Positions 5,932 to 14,821 are shown, counted from the first letter of the stretch. The stretch: 35,826 nt of DNA from Lachnospiraceae bacterium (GCA_014804425.1 JAAUZV010000007.1:1-35826), one strand, 5' to 3'. Notes: generated by a model from the letters alone, not told the origin. A program made the numbers and translations.

Positions 5932-6906
5932 ATGAAAGAAATCTCAAAACTCCTTGATTATCGTCCCGAGATACGCGTGCTCGATGCAACCTTGCGCGAC
6001 GGCGGTCTTGTCAATAATTTCTTTTTTACGGATGAATTCGTAAAGGATCTCTACCGCGCGAACATCAAGGCGGGTGTGGACTATATGGAGTTTGGATATA
6101 AAGCATCGACGGAGATGTTCAAGGAATCCGAATTCGGCAAATGGAAATTCTGTAAGGATGAGGATATCCGCGCGATCGTCGGCGACAACGACAGCGACTT
6201 AAAAATCTCAGTCATGGCGGACGTCGGACGCTGCGATTACAAGCATGACATTGTTAACCGCTCAGACAGCCCCATCGACATGATCCGCGTCGCGACATAC
6301 ATTCATCAGATCCCCGCCGCCGTCGATATGATCGAGGACGCCAACCGCAAGGGCTACGAAACAACCTGCAATATTATGGCGATCTCCACGAGCGGCGAAC
6401 AGGATTGGAGAGCTGCCCTTGAGATCATTGCGCGCTCCAGCGTGGACGCAATCTATATTGTGGACAGCTACGGTTCCCTTTACCCGGAACAGATTGCCCG
6501 CATCTGCGACCTCTATATGGAGATCGGCGCAAAATACGGAAAAGAGATCGGCATCCATGCGCATAATAATCAGCAGCTTGCGTTTGCCAACACGATCGAA
6601 GCGGTCGGCGACGGTGTGAACTATCTCGACGCTACCTATGGCTGCCTCGGCAGGGGCGCAGGCAACTGTGCGATGGAGCTTTTGCTCGGTTTTCTCAAAA
6701 ATCCGAAGTACAATTTATATCCCGCCCTTCAGTTTATTGAAAAGCATATCACAAAGCTGAAGGCGGACGGATTGCTTTGGGGCTACGACGTTCCCTATAT
6801 GCTGACCGGCATCTTAAACCAGCACCCGCGCACCGCGATCTCTTATATGGGTGAAAACAGGACGGACTACACGGAATTTTTCCATATTCTGACCGGAAAG
6901 GACTGA
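5932..6906 (+). CDS. DRE-TIM metallolyase family, aldolase-like protein
   Basis: A 324-residue TIM-barrel protein related to the catalytic domain of 4-hydroxy-2-oxovalerate aldolase and HMG-CoA lyase. It has the family's first-strand motif LDATLRDGG (Asp18, Arg22, Asp23), the metal-binding GIHAHNNQ (His209, His211, Asn213), and VDSYGS and GCLGRGAGN near the active site. The C-terminal part is short and no acylating aldehyde dehydrogenase partner is nearby, so the classical meta-cleavage pathway is unlikely. Substrate unknown; a C-C lyase or aldolase acting on a 2-oxo acid is the family-based guess. AAAGGCAGG lies 11 nt before the ATG. It is probably a single-gene unit. Confidence 0.8.
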   Translation: MKEISKLLDYRPEIRVLDATLRDGGLVNNFFFTDEFVKDLYRANIKAGVDYMEFGYKASTEMFKESEFGKWKFCKDEDIRAIVGDNDSDLKISVMADVGRCDYKHDIVNRSDSPIDMIRVATYIHQIPAAVDMIEDANRKGYETTCNIMAISTSGEQDWRAALEIIARSSVDAIYIVDSYGSLYPEQIARICDLYMEIGAKYGKEIGIHAHNNQQLAFANTIEAVGDGVNYLDATYGCLGRGAGNCAMELLLGFLKNPKYNLYPALQFIEKHITKLKADGLLWGYDVPYMLTGILNQHPRTAISYMGENRTDYTEFFHILTGKD

Positions 6907-6997
6907 AAAATATTTTACAAACCCCCATAAATATCTCCGCGCTTAAACGTATCTTTTTCAGAATCAAAGACATACACATGAACGGGAGGGTTGTATT

Positions 6998-8179
6998 ATG
7001 AAAAAAAGATTCTTACATGTAACATTGATCGCTGTCCTGATTTTGTCAGGCTGCGGCGCAGGCGATAAGAGTTCTGACACCTATGTCAGCAACGGTTCCT
7101 ATCAAACTGCAAGCACAACGCAAGCGGAAGGCGGCTGGTATGCGGACTACGACTATGCCGACGATATGGACTATAATTTCGAGGCTCCCGCAGCCGAAGA
7201 ATCAGCGGAAAGTCCTGCATCCGGCCCCGCGTCCGCAAATGGCGGCGAAACGTCCAACGGACTTACCTCAGATATTGACCGTGAAATGCTGGTATACTCA
7301 TGCAGTATGAGCATTGACACCCTTGATTTTGCTTCCACCGTGAACGGCTTTAAGGCACTGCTCGACCAGTACGGCGGATTTATTGAGAACGAGAACTATT
7401 CTGACGGCGGCTCAAACGGCAGATGGTACTCCGAATCGACGGAAAAATGGCAGTCCTATAGCGCAACCCTGCGAATACCGAGCAGGAATTACGACGCCTT
7501 TTGCAATTCGGCAGGGAATTTAGGTGATCTGCGGAGCAAGAATGCTTCCGTACAAAACTTGAGCAGCGAATATCACGATCTCTCCACTACTCTTGAGATC
7601 TACGAAGCCAAGGAGGAACGTTACATTGCCCTGCTTTCAGAGATTACCGAGGACGAATACGCCGTTGCCATTGAACGGGAACTGACAGATTTACAGATCG
7701 AGATCGCAAGAATCAAAAGCCGCATGAATAAAATAAATACGGACGTGTCCTATTCCTATGTATACATAACCATTAACGAGGTAAAGGAATATGTTTCCGA
7801 ACCGGTGAAGACTGACACGTTCTTTGACCGCCTGCTGAATACGATCCATGATACGTGGATTGGCTTTGTTGAATTTGGGGAGACGCTGCTGTTTTTGATC
7901 ATCCGGCTTCTGCCCTATCTTGTGCTGATCGCGCTTGTAGTGACCATCATTCTTGCCCTTACCAAAAAGCGCAGGGCGCGGAAAGCACAGCTTCGACAGG
8001 AACGCACAGCTCAGGCTGCCGCACAGATGGCGCAGACAACGCAGGCAGTTCAGACAGCACAGATGCCGCAGACAACACAGGCGACTCAGACAGCACAAAT
8101 GCCGCAGACAACACAGGCGACTCAGACAGCACAGGCAGCGGATGCGGAAAAGAACGAAGCGCCTACTGAGACAAAATAG
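6998..8179 (+). CDS. DUF4349 lipoprotein
   Basis: A 393-residue surface lipoprotein. The signal peptide ends at LILSGC with Cys19 as the lipidated residue. A low-complexity acidic and Ser/Ala/Gly-rich stretch (about 25-95) leads into a DUF4349 domain (about 100-290) that includes helical pairs (NASVQNLSSEYHDLSTTLEIYEAK around 190-215, ERELTDLQIEIARIKSRMNK around 235-255). A membrane helix follows at about 297-321, then a basic segment and a Gln/Thr/Ala repeat tail. Lipid anchor plus C-terminal helix places the domain outside and the tail in the cytoplasm. GGGAGGG is 7 nt before the ATG. Role of the family unknown. Confidence 0.88.
   Translation: MKKRFLHVTLIAVLILSGCGAGDKSSDTYVSNGSYQTASTTQAEGGWYADYDYADDMDYNFEAPAAEESAESPASGPASANGGETSNGLTSDIDREMLVYSCSMSIDTLDFASTVNGFKALLDQYGGFIENENYSDGGSNGRWYSESTEKWQSYSATLRIPSRNYDAFCNSAGNLGDLRSKNASVQNLSSEYHDLSTTLEIYEAKEERYIALLSEITEDEYAVAIERELTDLQIEIARIKSRMNKINTDVSYSYVYITINEVKEYVSEPVKTDTFFDRLLNTIHDTWIGFVEFGETLLFLIIRLLPYLVLIALVVTIILALTKKRRARKAQLRQERTAQAAAQMAQTTQAVQTAQMPQTTQATQTAQMPQTTQATQTAQAADAEKNEAPTETK
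8021..8128 (+). repeat. 36-bp tandem repeat, three copies, within the lipoprotein gene
   Basis: Three 12-residue units: AQMAQTTQAVQT, AQMPQTTQATQT and AQMPQTTQATQT. The last two are almost identical in DNA, which points to recent slippage or recombination and likely copy-number variation between strains. Confidence 0.9.
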
Positions 8180-8197
8180 CCTTTATCCTTTAACATC

Positions 8198-8252
8198 AAA
8201 AAGAGTGCATGGAACCGGTCTGATCAGAATCGGTTTCTATGCACTCTTTTTT
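8198..8252. terminator. Bidirectional terminator between lipoprotein and dehydrogenase genes
   Basis: AAAAAGAGTGCAT then GGAACCG pairs with CGGTTTC then TATGCACTCTTTTTT around a short loop. The plus strand ends in T6 and the minus strand in TTTTTGATG, so it serves both convergent genes. Confidence 0.9.
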
Positions 8253-8259
8253 CACAGAC

Positions 8260-9222
8260 TCATCTGCCGTTTACCACATTTCTTTCCGCCCCGTCCAAGA
8301 ACGCCCGAATGTTCTCGGCAACCTCACCGACAAGCCGGGTCCGCGACTCGATGCTTCCCCACGACATATGGGGCGTAATGATGAGCTTCATGCTGTCCTT
8401 GATCTTAGAAAGCGGATTATCCTCCGTGATCGGCTCCTTCTCCAGCACGTCCAGCCCTGCTGCCGCGATAGACCCCTCCGTCAGCGCCGTATAGAGATCG
8501 GCGTTATTGACGACCGGACCGCGCGCCACATTGATGAGCACCGCCGACCGCTTCATCTGACGAAGCTGCTCGATACCGATCAGATTTCTCGTCCGGTCGG
8601 AAAGCGGACAGTGCAGCGAAAGCACATCGCTTCTTGCAAGCAGCTCGGAAAGCTCTACACGCTCATAGCGCGTGCAAGTGCTTTTTCCCGACGCGGAATA
8701 AAAAATGACATGACAGCCGAACGCCTCCGCGATCTCGGCGACACGGCTTCCGATATTTCCCATACCGACGATACCCCATGTCTTTTGACTCAGCTCCGCA
8801 AACGGCATATCAAAATTGGAAAATCGATCCTGCGCCGCATACGCGCCCGACTTGACATAGTTGTCATAATAACTCATTTTTTCAGTCAGCCACAGCGCAA
8901 GCGTAAACGTATGCTGCGCCACCGCCTCCGTGCAGTAGCCCGCCACATTCGTCACGCGGATACCGCGCGACGAACAGTAGGCTACATCCACATTATCAAA
9001 GCCTGTCGCAAACAGACAGATCAGCTTCACATCCGGCGCATCTTTTAACGTCTCCTCATTCAGCGGGGCTTTATTGGCAATGATGATCTCCGCATCCCTT
9101 ACCCGCTCCGCCGTATTGTGCGCGACCGTATTCGGATATTCCGTCACCTCTCCGAACTGACGGAACACGGACACGTCCACATCCACGCCGACACTGTTTC
9201 TCTCTAAAATCACAATTTTCAT
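8260..9222 (-). CDS. D-2-hydroxyacid dehydrogenase (NAD-dependent)
   Basis: A 320-residue member of the D-isomer 2-hydroxyacid dehydrogenase family. The Rossmann motif GIVGMGNIGSR (GMGNIG at 153-158) and the catalytic triad Arg234 (NVARGPVVN), Glu263 (LDVLEKEP) and His285 (TPHMSWGS) are intact. Glycerate dehydrogenase/hydroxypyruvate reductase is a plausible activity, but substrate cannot be fixed from sequence. It begins 8 nt after the pgi stop, with only a weak GAGG signal 14 nt upstream, so translation is probably coupled to pgi. The shared bidirectional terminator lies just downstream. Confidence 0.92.
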   Translation of the reverse strand: MKIVILERNSVGVDVDVSVFRQFGEVTEYPNTVAHNTAERVRDAEIIIANKAPLNEETLKDAPDVKLICLFATGFDNVDVAYCSSRGIRVTNVAGYCTEAVAQHTFTLALWLTEKMSYYDNYVKSGAYAAQDRFSNFDMPFAELSQKTWGIVGMGNIGSRVAEIAEAFGCHVIFYSASGKSTCTRYERVELSELLARSDVLSLHCPLSDRTRNLIGIEQLRQMKRSAVLINVARGPVVNNADLYTALTEGSIAAAGLDVLEKEPITEDNPLSKIKDSMKLIITPHMSWGSIESRTRLVGEVAENIRAFLDGAERNVVNGR

Positions 9223-9230
9223 CGTATGTT

Positions 9231-10580
9231 CTATAACCTCTTTAACAACGCCTCTCTCTGCTCCTCATAGCCCGGTTTTCCGAGCAGCGCGAACATGTTC
9301 TTTTTGTAGCTCTCAACGCCCGGCTGGTTAAACGGATTCACACCGAGCAGATAGCCGCTGACGCCGCACGCAAACTCAAAGAAATAGAACAACTGACCGA
9401 GATAAAACTCATTGACCTCGGGAACCGTCACCATCAGGTTCGGCACCTGACCGTCCGTATGCGCAAGGATTGTTCCGTTCATTGCGGACTTGTTGACAAA
9501 ATCCACGCTTTTACCCGCCAGATAGTTCAGTCCGTCCAAATCTACCGCTTCCTGATTGATCGTGATCGTCTCTCTGCTCGTCTCCACGTTGATGACCGTC
9601 TCAAACATGATGCGCGCGCCGTCCTGAATGAACTGTCCCATTGAATGTAAGTCCGTCGTCAAATCCACGCTCGCAGGGAAAATACCCTTCTGATCCTTGC
9701 CCTCGGACTCGCCGTAAAGCTGCTTCCACCACTCGGACACATAATGCACGCTCGGCTCATAGTTTGCTAAAATCTCCACGTTCTTTCCTTTTTTGAGCAG
9801 GATATTGCGCAGCGCCGCGTATTGCAGGGCGTCATTCTCCTCATATGGAAGCTCCAGCGCATTCTTTCTTCCGCTTGCCGCGCCCTCCATCAGCTTATCA
9901 ATGTCTGCACCGGACACCGCGATCGGCAATAAGCCGACTGCCGTCAATACGGAAAACCGTCCGCCGACATCATCCGGCACAACGAAGGTCTCATAGCCTT
10001 CCTCATCCGCTACCTTCTTTAACGCGCCCCTTGCCTTATCGGTCGTCGCATAAATTCTCTTTGCCGCTTCCTCCTTGCCGTACTTCTTTTCCAAAATCTC
10101 CTTAAATACGCGGAACGCGATCGCCGGCTCGGTCGTCGTGCCGGACTTCGAGATCATATTAACGGAAAAATCACGGTCGCCGATCACATCCATCAAATCC
10201 TTGATATACGTAGAGCTGATGGAATTACCCACGAAATAGATTTCCGGCGTCTTGCGGACACTCTTGTCCACCATGTTATAAAAGCTGTGGCGTAAAAACT
10301 CGATCGCCGCTCTCGCGCCAAGATAGGAGCCGCCGATGCCGATGACAAGAAGAACCTCGGAATCGTTTTTAATCTTTTCCGCCGCCTTCTTGATCCTTGC
10401 AAACTCCTCTTTGTCATAATCGACGGGCAGATCGATCCATCCGAGGAAATCGTTTCCTGCGCCGCTTTTCGACGTCAATGTGTCCTTTGCCGCAAGCGTC
10501 GGATTCTTCATGAATTCCACCTCATGCTCACCGATAAAAGACGCTGCCTTTGCGTAATCAAATGTAACCTTTGTGCTCAT
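9231..10580 (-). CDS. pgi: Glucose-6-phosphate isomerase
   Basis: A 449-residue Pgi of the size usual in Firmicutes. It interconverts glucose 6-phosphate and fructose 6-phosphate in glycolysis. The sugar-isomerase folds and active-site segments are clear: [10 protein letters not shown] (81-90), [10 protein letters not shown] (144-153) binding phosphate, GGRFS (Arg208), LYGESEGK (Glu291), DLHSMGQ (His312) and SYKKNMF (Lys426). AAAGGAGCGAGG precedes the ATG. It has its own promoter at 10650-10678 and is followed by the hydroxyacid dehydrogenase gene in the same transcript. Confidence 0.98.
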   Translation of the reverse strand: MSTKVTFDYAKAASFIGEHEVEFMKNPTLAAKDTLTSKSGAGNDFLGWIDLPVDYDKEEFARIKKAAEKIKNDSEVLLVIGIGGSYLGARAAIEFLRHSFYNMVDKSVRKTPEIYFVGNSISSTYIKDLMDVIGDRDFSVNMISKSGTTTEPAIAFRVFKEILEKKYGKEEAAKRIYATTDKARGALKKVADEEGYETFVVPDDVGGRFSVLTAVGLLPIAVSGADIDKLMEGAASGRKNALELPYEENDALQYAALRNILLKKGKNVEILANYEPSVHYVSEWWKQLYGESEGKDQKGIFPASVDLTTDLHSMGQFIQDGARIMFETVINVETSRETITINQEAVDLDGLNYLAGKSVDFVNKSAMNGTILAHTDGQVPNLMVTVPEVNEFYLGQLFYFFEFACGVSGYLLGVNPFNQPGVESYKKNMFALLGKPGYEEQREALLKRL

Positions 10581-10649
10581 GCTACCTCGCTCCTTTTGTT
10601 TATTTTTCTTTTTTTACCAATTTTTTCCAAGTGTAATAAAATCAAAATT

Positions 10650-10678
10650 AGTGTAACAAAGAAACCCGCTTTTTGCAA
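10650..10678 (-). promoter_or_regulatory. Sigma-A promoter of pgi
   Basis: Minus strand TTGCAA (10673-10678), 17-nt spacer, TACACT (10650-10655), about 70 nt before the ATG. No terminator was seen after the upstream gene at 10693, so read-through from it is also possible. Confidence 0.65.
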
Positions 10679-10692
10679 GCCTTTTAGCCGTG

Positions 10693-11616
10693 CTACGACA
10701 GCAGATCCTTCAACAGTTCCGCAAGCTCCTCTTCCTTTTCTTTATCAAAATACGGCTTCACCGCTTCCGGCTCGTCCATCATGCCGCCCGTCCAATCAAG
10801 TCCATCCGGCTTCGTGGACTTCTCCTTCACCGGTTTCTCTAAAACCGGCATTCTCTTTTTATCAAACTCCTCATCCGTATCCCACCTTGCCGTCCTTCGC
10901 TCCGCTGCCGCCTGCTGCCGATAGCGCGTCTTTGTCTGCGGCCTGCCGTGTTCCTCTTGGACCCGCTCCTCTAAATCCGCCTGTGCCCGGACGCGTTCGC
11001 CCTTTCTCCGCTCCTTGGAAGTCTCCCGCTCTTTGCTGCGCGCTTGTTCCTGCATCCCGCTTATATCCGCTGTCTCCCAGTCTCCGCTCAAGCCAGCCGC
11101 CAGCCTGAGTTTCAAATTATTTTCCAAAAAATCAATGAGATTTGTTTTCAACATGCTCCGCCTGCCCGGAATATCCACGATGGATAGCACGGAAAAATAA
11201 AAATACAGACCAACCAGTATGACCGCATAATACGGAAGAAGGGCAAAAAATGACGTTCCCCCGGCAAGCGCGCGGCAAATACCGATTCCCGCGGCCAGCA
11301 CGGACAGGAACATGCACTGGCCCGACATGCCGCGCACCATATTCAGCGAAAATCTTCCGATCTGAAGGCGGTTTATGAATTTTTCTACAAACACCGGCAC
11401 ATTCGTTACGCCGTTGTTCACCGTATAACAGTTGACAAATTTTTGTTTGAACTGTTTGAGGATCCGATTGTCTGTTGTCTGCATATTTTCCGCTTCTTCC
11501 AGCATATGTTGATATAGTATCCCAATCAAAATCTGGCTTAAGATCGCGAGAACAAAAAATGTTATCATCAGTGCGACAAAAAAATCCATCGATAGAAATC
11601 TGATACGCTCGGGCAT
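10693..11616 (-). CDS. Membrane protein with charged cytoplasmic tail, unknown function
   Basis: I do not recognise a named family. The 307-residue protein has hydrophobic segments at about residues 13-35, 99-117 and 122-144, with a soluble loop between the first and second. From about 180 it becomes a highly charged Arg/Glu/Lys tail, probably disordered or coiled, ending in the amphipathic segment KEEELAELLKDLL. I prefer the ATG at 11616: the stronger AAAGGAG signal directly abuts the ATG at 11628 with no spacing, leaving the 11616 ATG 12 nt downstream. It precedes pgi by 112 nt on the same strand. Confidence 0.75.
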   Translation of the reverse strand: MPERIRFLSMDFFVALMITFFVLAILSQILIGILYQHMLEEAENMQTTDNRILKQFKQKFVNCYTVNNGVTNVPVFVEKFINRLQIGRFSLNMVRGMSGQCMFLSVLAAGIGICRALAGGTSFFALLPYYAVILVGLYFYFSVLSIVDIPGRRSMLKTNLIDFLENNLKLRLAAGLSGDWETADISGMQEQARSKERETSKERRKGERVRAQADLEERVQEEHGRPQTKTRYRQQAAAERRTARWDTDEEFDKKRMPVLEKPVKEKSTKPDGLDWTGGMMDEPEAVKPYFDKEKEEELAELLKDLLS

Positions 11617-11740
11617 GAATTCTGACATCTCCTTTTTATCTACAGAATGCGCGCCGCTGCGGCACCCCGCTTTTTATCATTTATGGAATAGTATAAAGAA
11701 TATAGCGGGTCAGATTCAATACAAACGGGCATGTAATCGA

Positions 11741-11769
11741 TAGACAAATTTCGCACGGTTTGCTATAAT
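11741..11769 (+). promoter_or_regulatory. Sigma-A promoter of the TSCPD-murG operon
   Basis: TAGACA (11741-11746), 17-nt spacer, perfect TATAAT (11764-11769), 76 nt before the first start codon. Confidence 0.75.
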
Positions 11770-11845
11770 AGGCGCAAAGAAAAAACAGGTAACCGCAAAA
11801 AATATCAAACGCGCCGCAATGAAATGCGTGCAGATTGGAGAAACT

Positions 11846-12088
11846 ATGAAATATACACCAAAGGGTGTCTGCTCTTCCGAAATTGACATTGAGCTGGAAA
11901 ACGGAGTCATTGCCTCCGTCCGCTTCACGGGCGGCTGTAACGGTAACTTACAGGGTATCTCAAGCCTTGTAAAAGGTATGGCGCCACAGGATGCGATCGA
12001 CCGCTTAAAAGGAATCCGCTGCGGTATGAAACCCACCTCCTGCCCGGATCAGCTCGCTCATGCATTGGAATCGATGCTGCAAAACTAA
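11846..12088 (+). CDS. TSCPD domain protein
   Basis: An 80-residue protein of the small stand-alone TSCPD family, named for the motif seen here as PTSCPDQLA. Other family landmarks are TPKGVCSSEIDI, FTGGCNGNLQGI and GIRCGM. The four conserved cysteines could bind metal. Related domains occur at the C-terminus of some class II ribonucleotide reductases; the stand-alone form has no known function. The ATG at 11846 is chosen because TTGGAGA lies about 5 nt upstream; an in-frame ATG at 11819 lacks a ribosome binding site. murG follows after 21 nt in the same operon. Confidence 0.88.
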   Translation: MKYTPKGVCSSEIDIELENGVIASVRFTGGCNGNLQGISSLVKGMAPQDAIDRLKGIRCGMKPTSCPDQLAHALESMLQN

Positions 12089-12109
12089 AACTCCCCCGGA
12101 GGCTTATTC

Positions 12110-13183
12110 ATGAGACGGATTTTATTAACAGGCGGCGGGACTGCCGGACATGTGACCCCCTGTATTGCACTCCTGCCCTCTCTGATGGAAAAAAATTACG
12201 ACATTCACTACATGGGTTCGTATGAAGGGATTGAAAAACGGCTGATCGCCGATTTCGATATCCCATACTATGGCATCTCTACAGGAAAATTCCGCCGCTA
12301 TTTTGACCCGAAGAATTTTTCCGATCCGTTCCGCGTTGTCGCGGGTTATTTTGAGGCGAAAAAGCTCATCAAACAGATCAAACCGGACGTTGTATTTTCC
12401 AAAGGCGGCTTTGTCAGTGTTCCCGTTGTGCGCGCTGCCGCGTCGCTCGGTATTCCCTGTGTGATCCATGAATCCGATATGACACCGGGGCTTGCCAACA
12501 AACTCTGCGTCGGCGCAGCCGCCAAGATCTGCTGTAATTTCCCCGAAACGCTCGCGGAGCTCCCGGAGGGAAAAGCGGTGCTCACAGGTTCTCCCATCCG
12601 TGAGGAGCTTGCAAAAGGCAGCCGCATCGCCGGTTTGGATTTATGCGGTTTTTCCGCTAATAAGCCCGTTATCATGGTCGTTGGCGGTTCCCAAGGCTCA
12701 GCGGCGGTCAACGAAGCGGTGCGATCCGCGCTTCCGATGCTTTTGGAAGATTTTCAGATCGTGCATCTCTGCGGAAAAGATAAGGTGGATAACCTGCTTT
12801 TGACAAAGCCGGGATATAAACAGTTTGAATATGTGAAATCAGAAATGAAAGACATTTTTGCCATGTCGGATCTTGTCATTTCGCGCGCCGGTGCAAATGC
12901 GATCTGCGAGCTTTTGTCTTTAAAGAAGCCAAACATCTTAATTCCCCTGCCGACGACAAGCAGCCGCGGCGACCAGATCCTAAACGCCCATTCCTTCGAG
13001 GCGCAGGGCTTCAGCATGGTGATCGAAGAAGAATATTTAGACAACGCCGCACTGACAGAAAAGATTCATGAGCTTTACTGTAACCGGCAGATTTATATCG
13101 ATGCGATGAGCGGGAGTATGCAGACGGACTCCATTCATACCATCATGAATCTGATAGAAGAAGTACAAGGGATAGAAGCATAG
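12110..13183 (+). CDS. murG: UDP-GlcNAc:lipid I N-acetylglucosaminyltransferase, MurG
   Basis: A 357-residue GT28 glycosyltransferase. It adds GlcNAc to undecaprenyl-pyrophosphoryl-MurNAc-pentapeptide at the inner membrane face to make lipid II. Visible motifs: the N-terminal glycine-rich loop LTGGGTAGHVTP (8-16), SKGGFVSVPVVRAA (lipid I site), the second glycine-rich loop VVGGSQGS and the UDP-GlcNAc site ISRAGANAICELL then LIPLPT. Clostridia can carry MurG-like paralogues, so whether this is the only copy cannot be judged; the usual mur/fts neighbours are absent here. The start follows CCCGGAGG by about 11 nt. Confidence 0.88.
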   Translation: MRRILLTGGGTAGHVTPCIALLPSLMEKNYDIHYMGSYEGIEKRLIADFDIPYYGISTGKFRRYFDPKNFSDPFRVVAGYFEAKKLIKQIKPDVVFSKGGFVSVPVVRAAASLGIPCVIHESDMTPGLANKLCVGAAAKICCNFPETLAELPEGKAVLTGSPIREELAKGSRIAGLDLCGFSANKPVIMVVGGSQGSAAVNEAVRSALPMLLEDFQIVHLCGKDKVDNLLLTKPGYKQFEYVKSEMKDIFAMSDLVISRAGANAICELLSLKKPNILIPLPTTSSRGDQILNAHSFEAQGFSMVIEEEYLDNAALTEKIHELYCNRQIYIDAMSGSMQTDSIHTIMNLIEEVQGIEA

Positions 13184-13229
13184 CTTCCGTCCCTTGCTTT
13201 TTATCCTATAGAAATTTTCTCTGCCCCAG

Positions 13230-13278
13230 AAGAATCCGCTATGCGGATTCTTCGAAAGAGCGCTTCGCACTCTTTTTT
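13230..13278 (+). terminator. Double-hairpin terminator after murG
   Basis: First stem AAGAATCCGC (13230-13239) with GCGGATTCTT (13243-13252); second stem AAAGAGCGC (13255-13263) with GCACTCTTT (13267-13275), one mismatch, followed by TTTAC. A further small hairpin, CGCTTT (13302-13307) with AAAGCG (13313-13318), ends in TTTCTTTTT at the edge of the convergent HIT gene. Confidence 0.8.
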
Positions 13279-13325
13279 ACCTTGTTGAATGATCAAACGC
13301 GCGCTTTCATGCAAAGCGTTTCTTT

Positions 13326-13736
13326 TTATGAAATGATCTGATCCTTTACCGCATCCAGTTCCTCATCAGACATGCTTCCCGGTTCCCACGCGATTTTTTG
13401 TCCGTCGGTGCGATACCGCGGTATCAGATGCAGATGAAAATGGAACACGGTTTGTCCCGCGGTCTCTCCGTTGTTCTGCACAAGCTGAAAACCGTCGCAG
13501 GAAAGCTTCTGTGTCATCAACGACATTTCTTTTTTTGCAAGGCGCATCGCATCCGCCGCCAGCTCCTCCGGCAGCTCGTACAGATTCGCGTAATGCTCCT
13601 TCGGCACGATCAGCGCATGTCCCTTTGCCGCCGGACTAAGGTCGAGAAACACCCGAAACTGCTCGTCCTCATAGATCGTCCTGCTCGGGATCTCTCCGTT
13701 TGCAATTTTACAAAAAATACAATTCTCGTCTCTCAT
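13326..13736 (-). CDS. HIT family nucleotide hydrolase/transferase
   Basis: A 136-residue histidine-triad protein. The triad HFHLHLIP (His99, His101, His103) and the N-terminal zinc-type pair Cys6/Cys9 (CIFCKI) mark the HINT/Hit branch, which hydrolyses nucleotide phosphoramidates and related adenylated compounds. VPKEHYANLYEL and QLVQNNGETAGQTVFH are also typical. GGAGG lies 6 nt before the ATG. Physiological substrate unknown. Confidence 0.94.
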   Translation of the reverse strand: MRDENCIFCKIANGEIPSRTIYEDEQFRVFLDLSPAAKGHALIVPKEHYANLYELPEELAADAMRLAKKEMSLMTQKLSCDGFQLVQNNGETAGQTVFHFHLHLIPRYRTDGQKIAWEPGSMSDEELDAVKDQIIS

Positions 13737-13768
13737 AGAAATCCTCCATTCTTACCGTTTGCGCCTGT

Positions 13769-14761
13769 TTACGCAAAATCAAACAGCTGATCCAGCGTCC
13801 GTAAAATCTTGAAATCGCCCTTCATTTTCATGGATCCGCCCATGAATGCCCGCTGGAACGTCATTCTTCCGCTGACGATCTCATTCATCACATTATTGTC
13901 TAACTGAATATCCATATCTGCATTTTCCATTTCTCCGTACTCACAGGTCAAATCGGCATTGGAAATCTGCAGGATCAGATTCTTTTTCCTTCCCTCGATA
14001 TGGAAACAATAGGACGCCGAAAAGCCTGCAAGCGGCTGGAAATGACTGCGGAAATCCTCAACATATGCCGTCGTGTCATCCGCGTCAGTTTTATCGAGCT
14101 TTTCCCGAAACAGGGACGTCAGCTCCTGAATATCCTCTTTCTGCTTCTTCACATAATGATCGTCCGAAATATATTGCGACAACTGCTCCGCCTCCTGGGG
14201 CGTCAACGACATATCCTTCGGCTGACAGACGCGCTGGCGCACCGCCTGATTGCTCGCCGGAAAACCTGTCACCTTTTGATTGATGGTGCGGTACAGATTT
14301 TCTGCTTTTTTATCGATCAGACGGTGATAATTCTCATTCATTTCAAGCGAAACAGTATCCGCGATATAGCCGCAAATCCCGCTGCAGGGACGCCCGCCTA
14401 AAACCTCCCAAGCACTGGACAGGTGCAGCTTTCCCTCACGCTCCCCGTAGGTCGTCGCCATGACGACCGGACACATATAGAGCTCGCTGATCTTTTCTTT
14501 ATCGCCGTAGAGCCAGCAGGCGTCCAAAAACTGCTGCATATAGCCTCCGACGCCGTACCACTCGACCGTTGTCGCAAGCACGATCCCGTCCGCATCCTTC
14601 AGGGTCTGCGGCAGGGTCGCGATCGTGTTTTTCATTTCATATAAATTGAACCTCTCCACATTCACGTTCAGTTCCTTTAAGACCGCGTCCATCCGGTTGA
14701 TCACAAAGATCGTCGGATCATCCACCAACCCTCGACCACCGTAATAAATATGAATTTTCAT
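13769..14761 (-). CDS. Flavodoxin-like FMN reductase fused to an SCP2 sterol-carrier domain
   Basis: A 330-residue two-domain protein. Residues 1 to about 170 look like a flavodoxin/NADPH-dependent FMN reductase fold: a first strand MKIHIYYGG, VLATTVEWYGVGGYMQQFLD around the flavin site, and VVMATTYGEREGKLHLSSAWEVLGGRP. Residues about 230-330 match the SCP2 fold, which binds lipids or acyl chains: LILQISNADLTCEYG, then IVSGRMTFQRAFMGGSMKMKGDF and LRTLDQLFDF. The middle (about 175-230) is a charged linker. A redox enzyme acting on a hydrophobic substrate is a reasonable inference. AAGGA is 11 nt before the ATG. Confidence 0.82.
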   Translation of the reverse strand: MKIHIYYGGRGLVDDPTIFVINRMDAVLKELNVNVERFNLYEMKNTIATLPQTLKDADGIVLATTVEWYGVGGYMQQFLDACWLYGDKEKISELYMCPVVMATTYGEREGKLHLSSAWEVLGGRPCSGICGYIADTVSLEMNENYHRLIDKKAENLYRTINQKVTGFPASNQAVRQRVCQPKDMSLTPQEAEQLSQYISDDHYVKKQKEDIQELTSLFREKLDKTDADDTTAYVEDFRSHFQPLAGFSASYCFHIEGRKKNLILQISNADLTCEYGEMENADMDIQLDNNVMNEIVSGRMTFQRAFMGGSMKMKGDFKILRTLDQLFDFA

Positions 14762-14821
14762 GTCCCGTCCGTTCCTTTCTTCATCTATACTATCGCGTTT
14801 TCAAACCCCATTTGTGACATG

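Noticed and set aside
8239-9048. A 269-codon open frame on the plus strand opposite the hydroxyacid dehydrogenase gene
   Set aside because: The translation is rich in Arg and His with no family resemblance, as expected from the complement of a GC-rich coding region. The minus-strand gene has all catalytic motifs.
11629-11740. Promoter for the charged-tail membrane protein
   Set aside because: A TATACT is visible on the minus strand, but no -35 lies at an acceptable distance.
14762-14821. Promoter between the rhomboid and flavodoxin-SCP2 genes
   Set aside because: TTTGAAA and TATAGA are present but only about 9 nt apart, so they do not make a usable pair.
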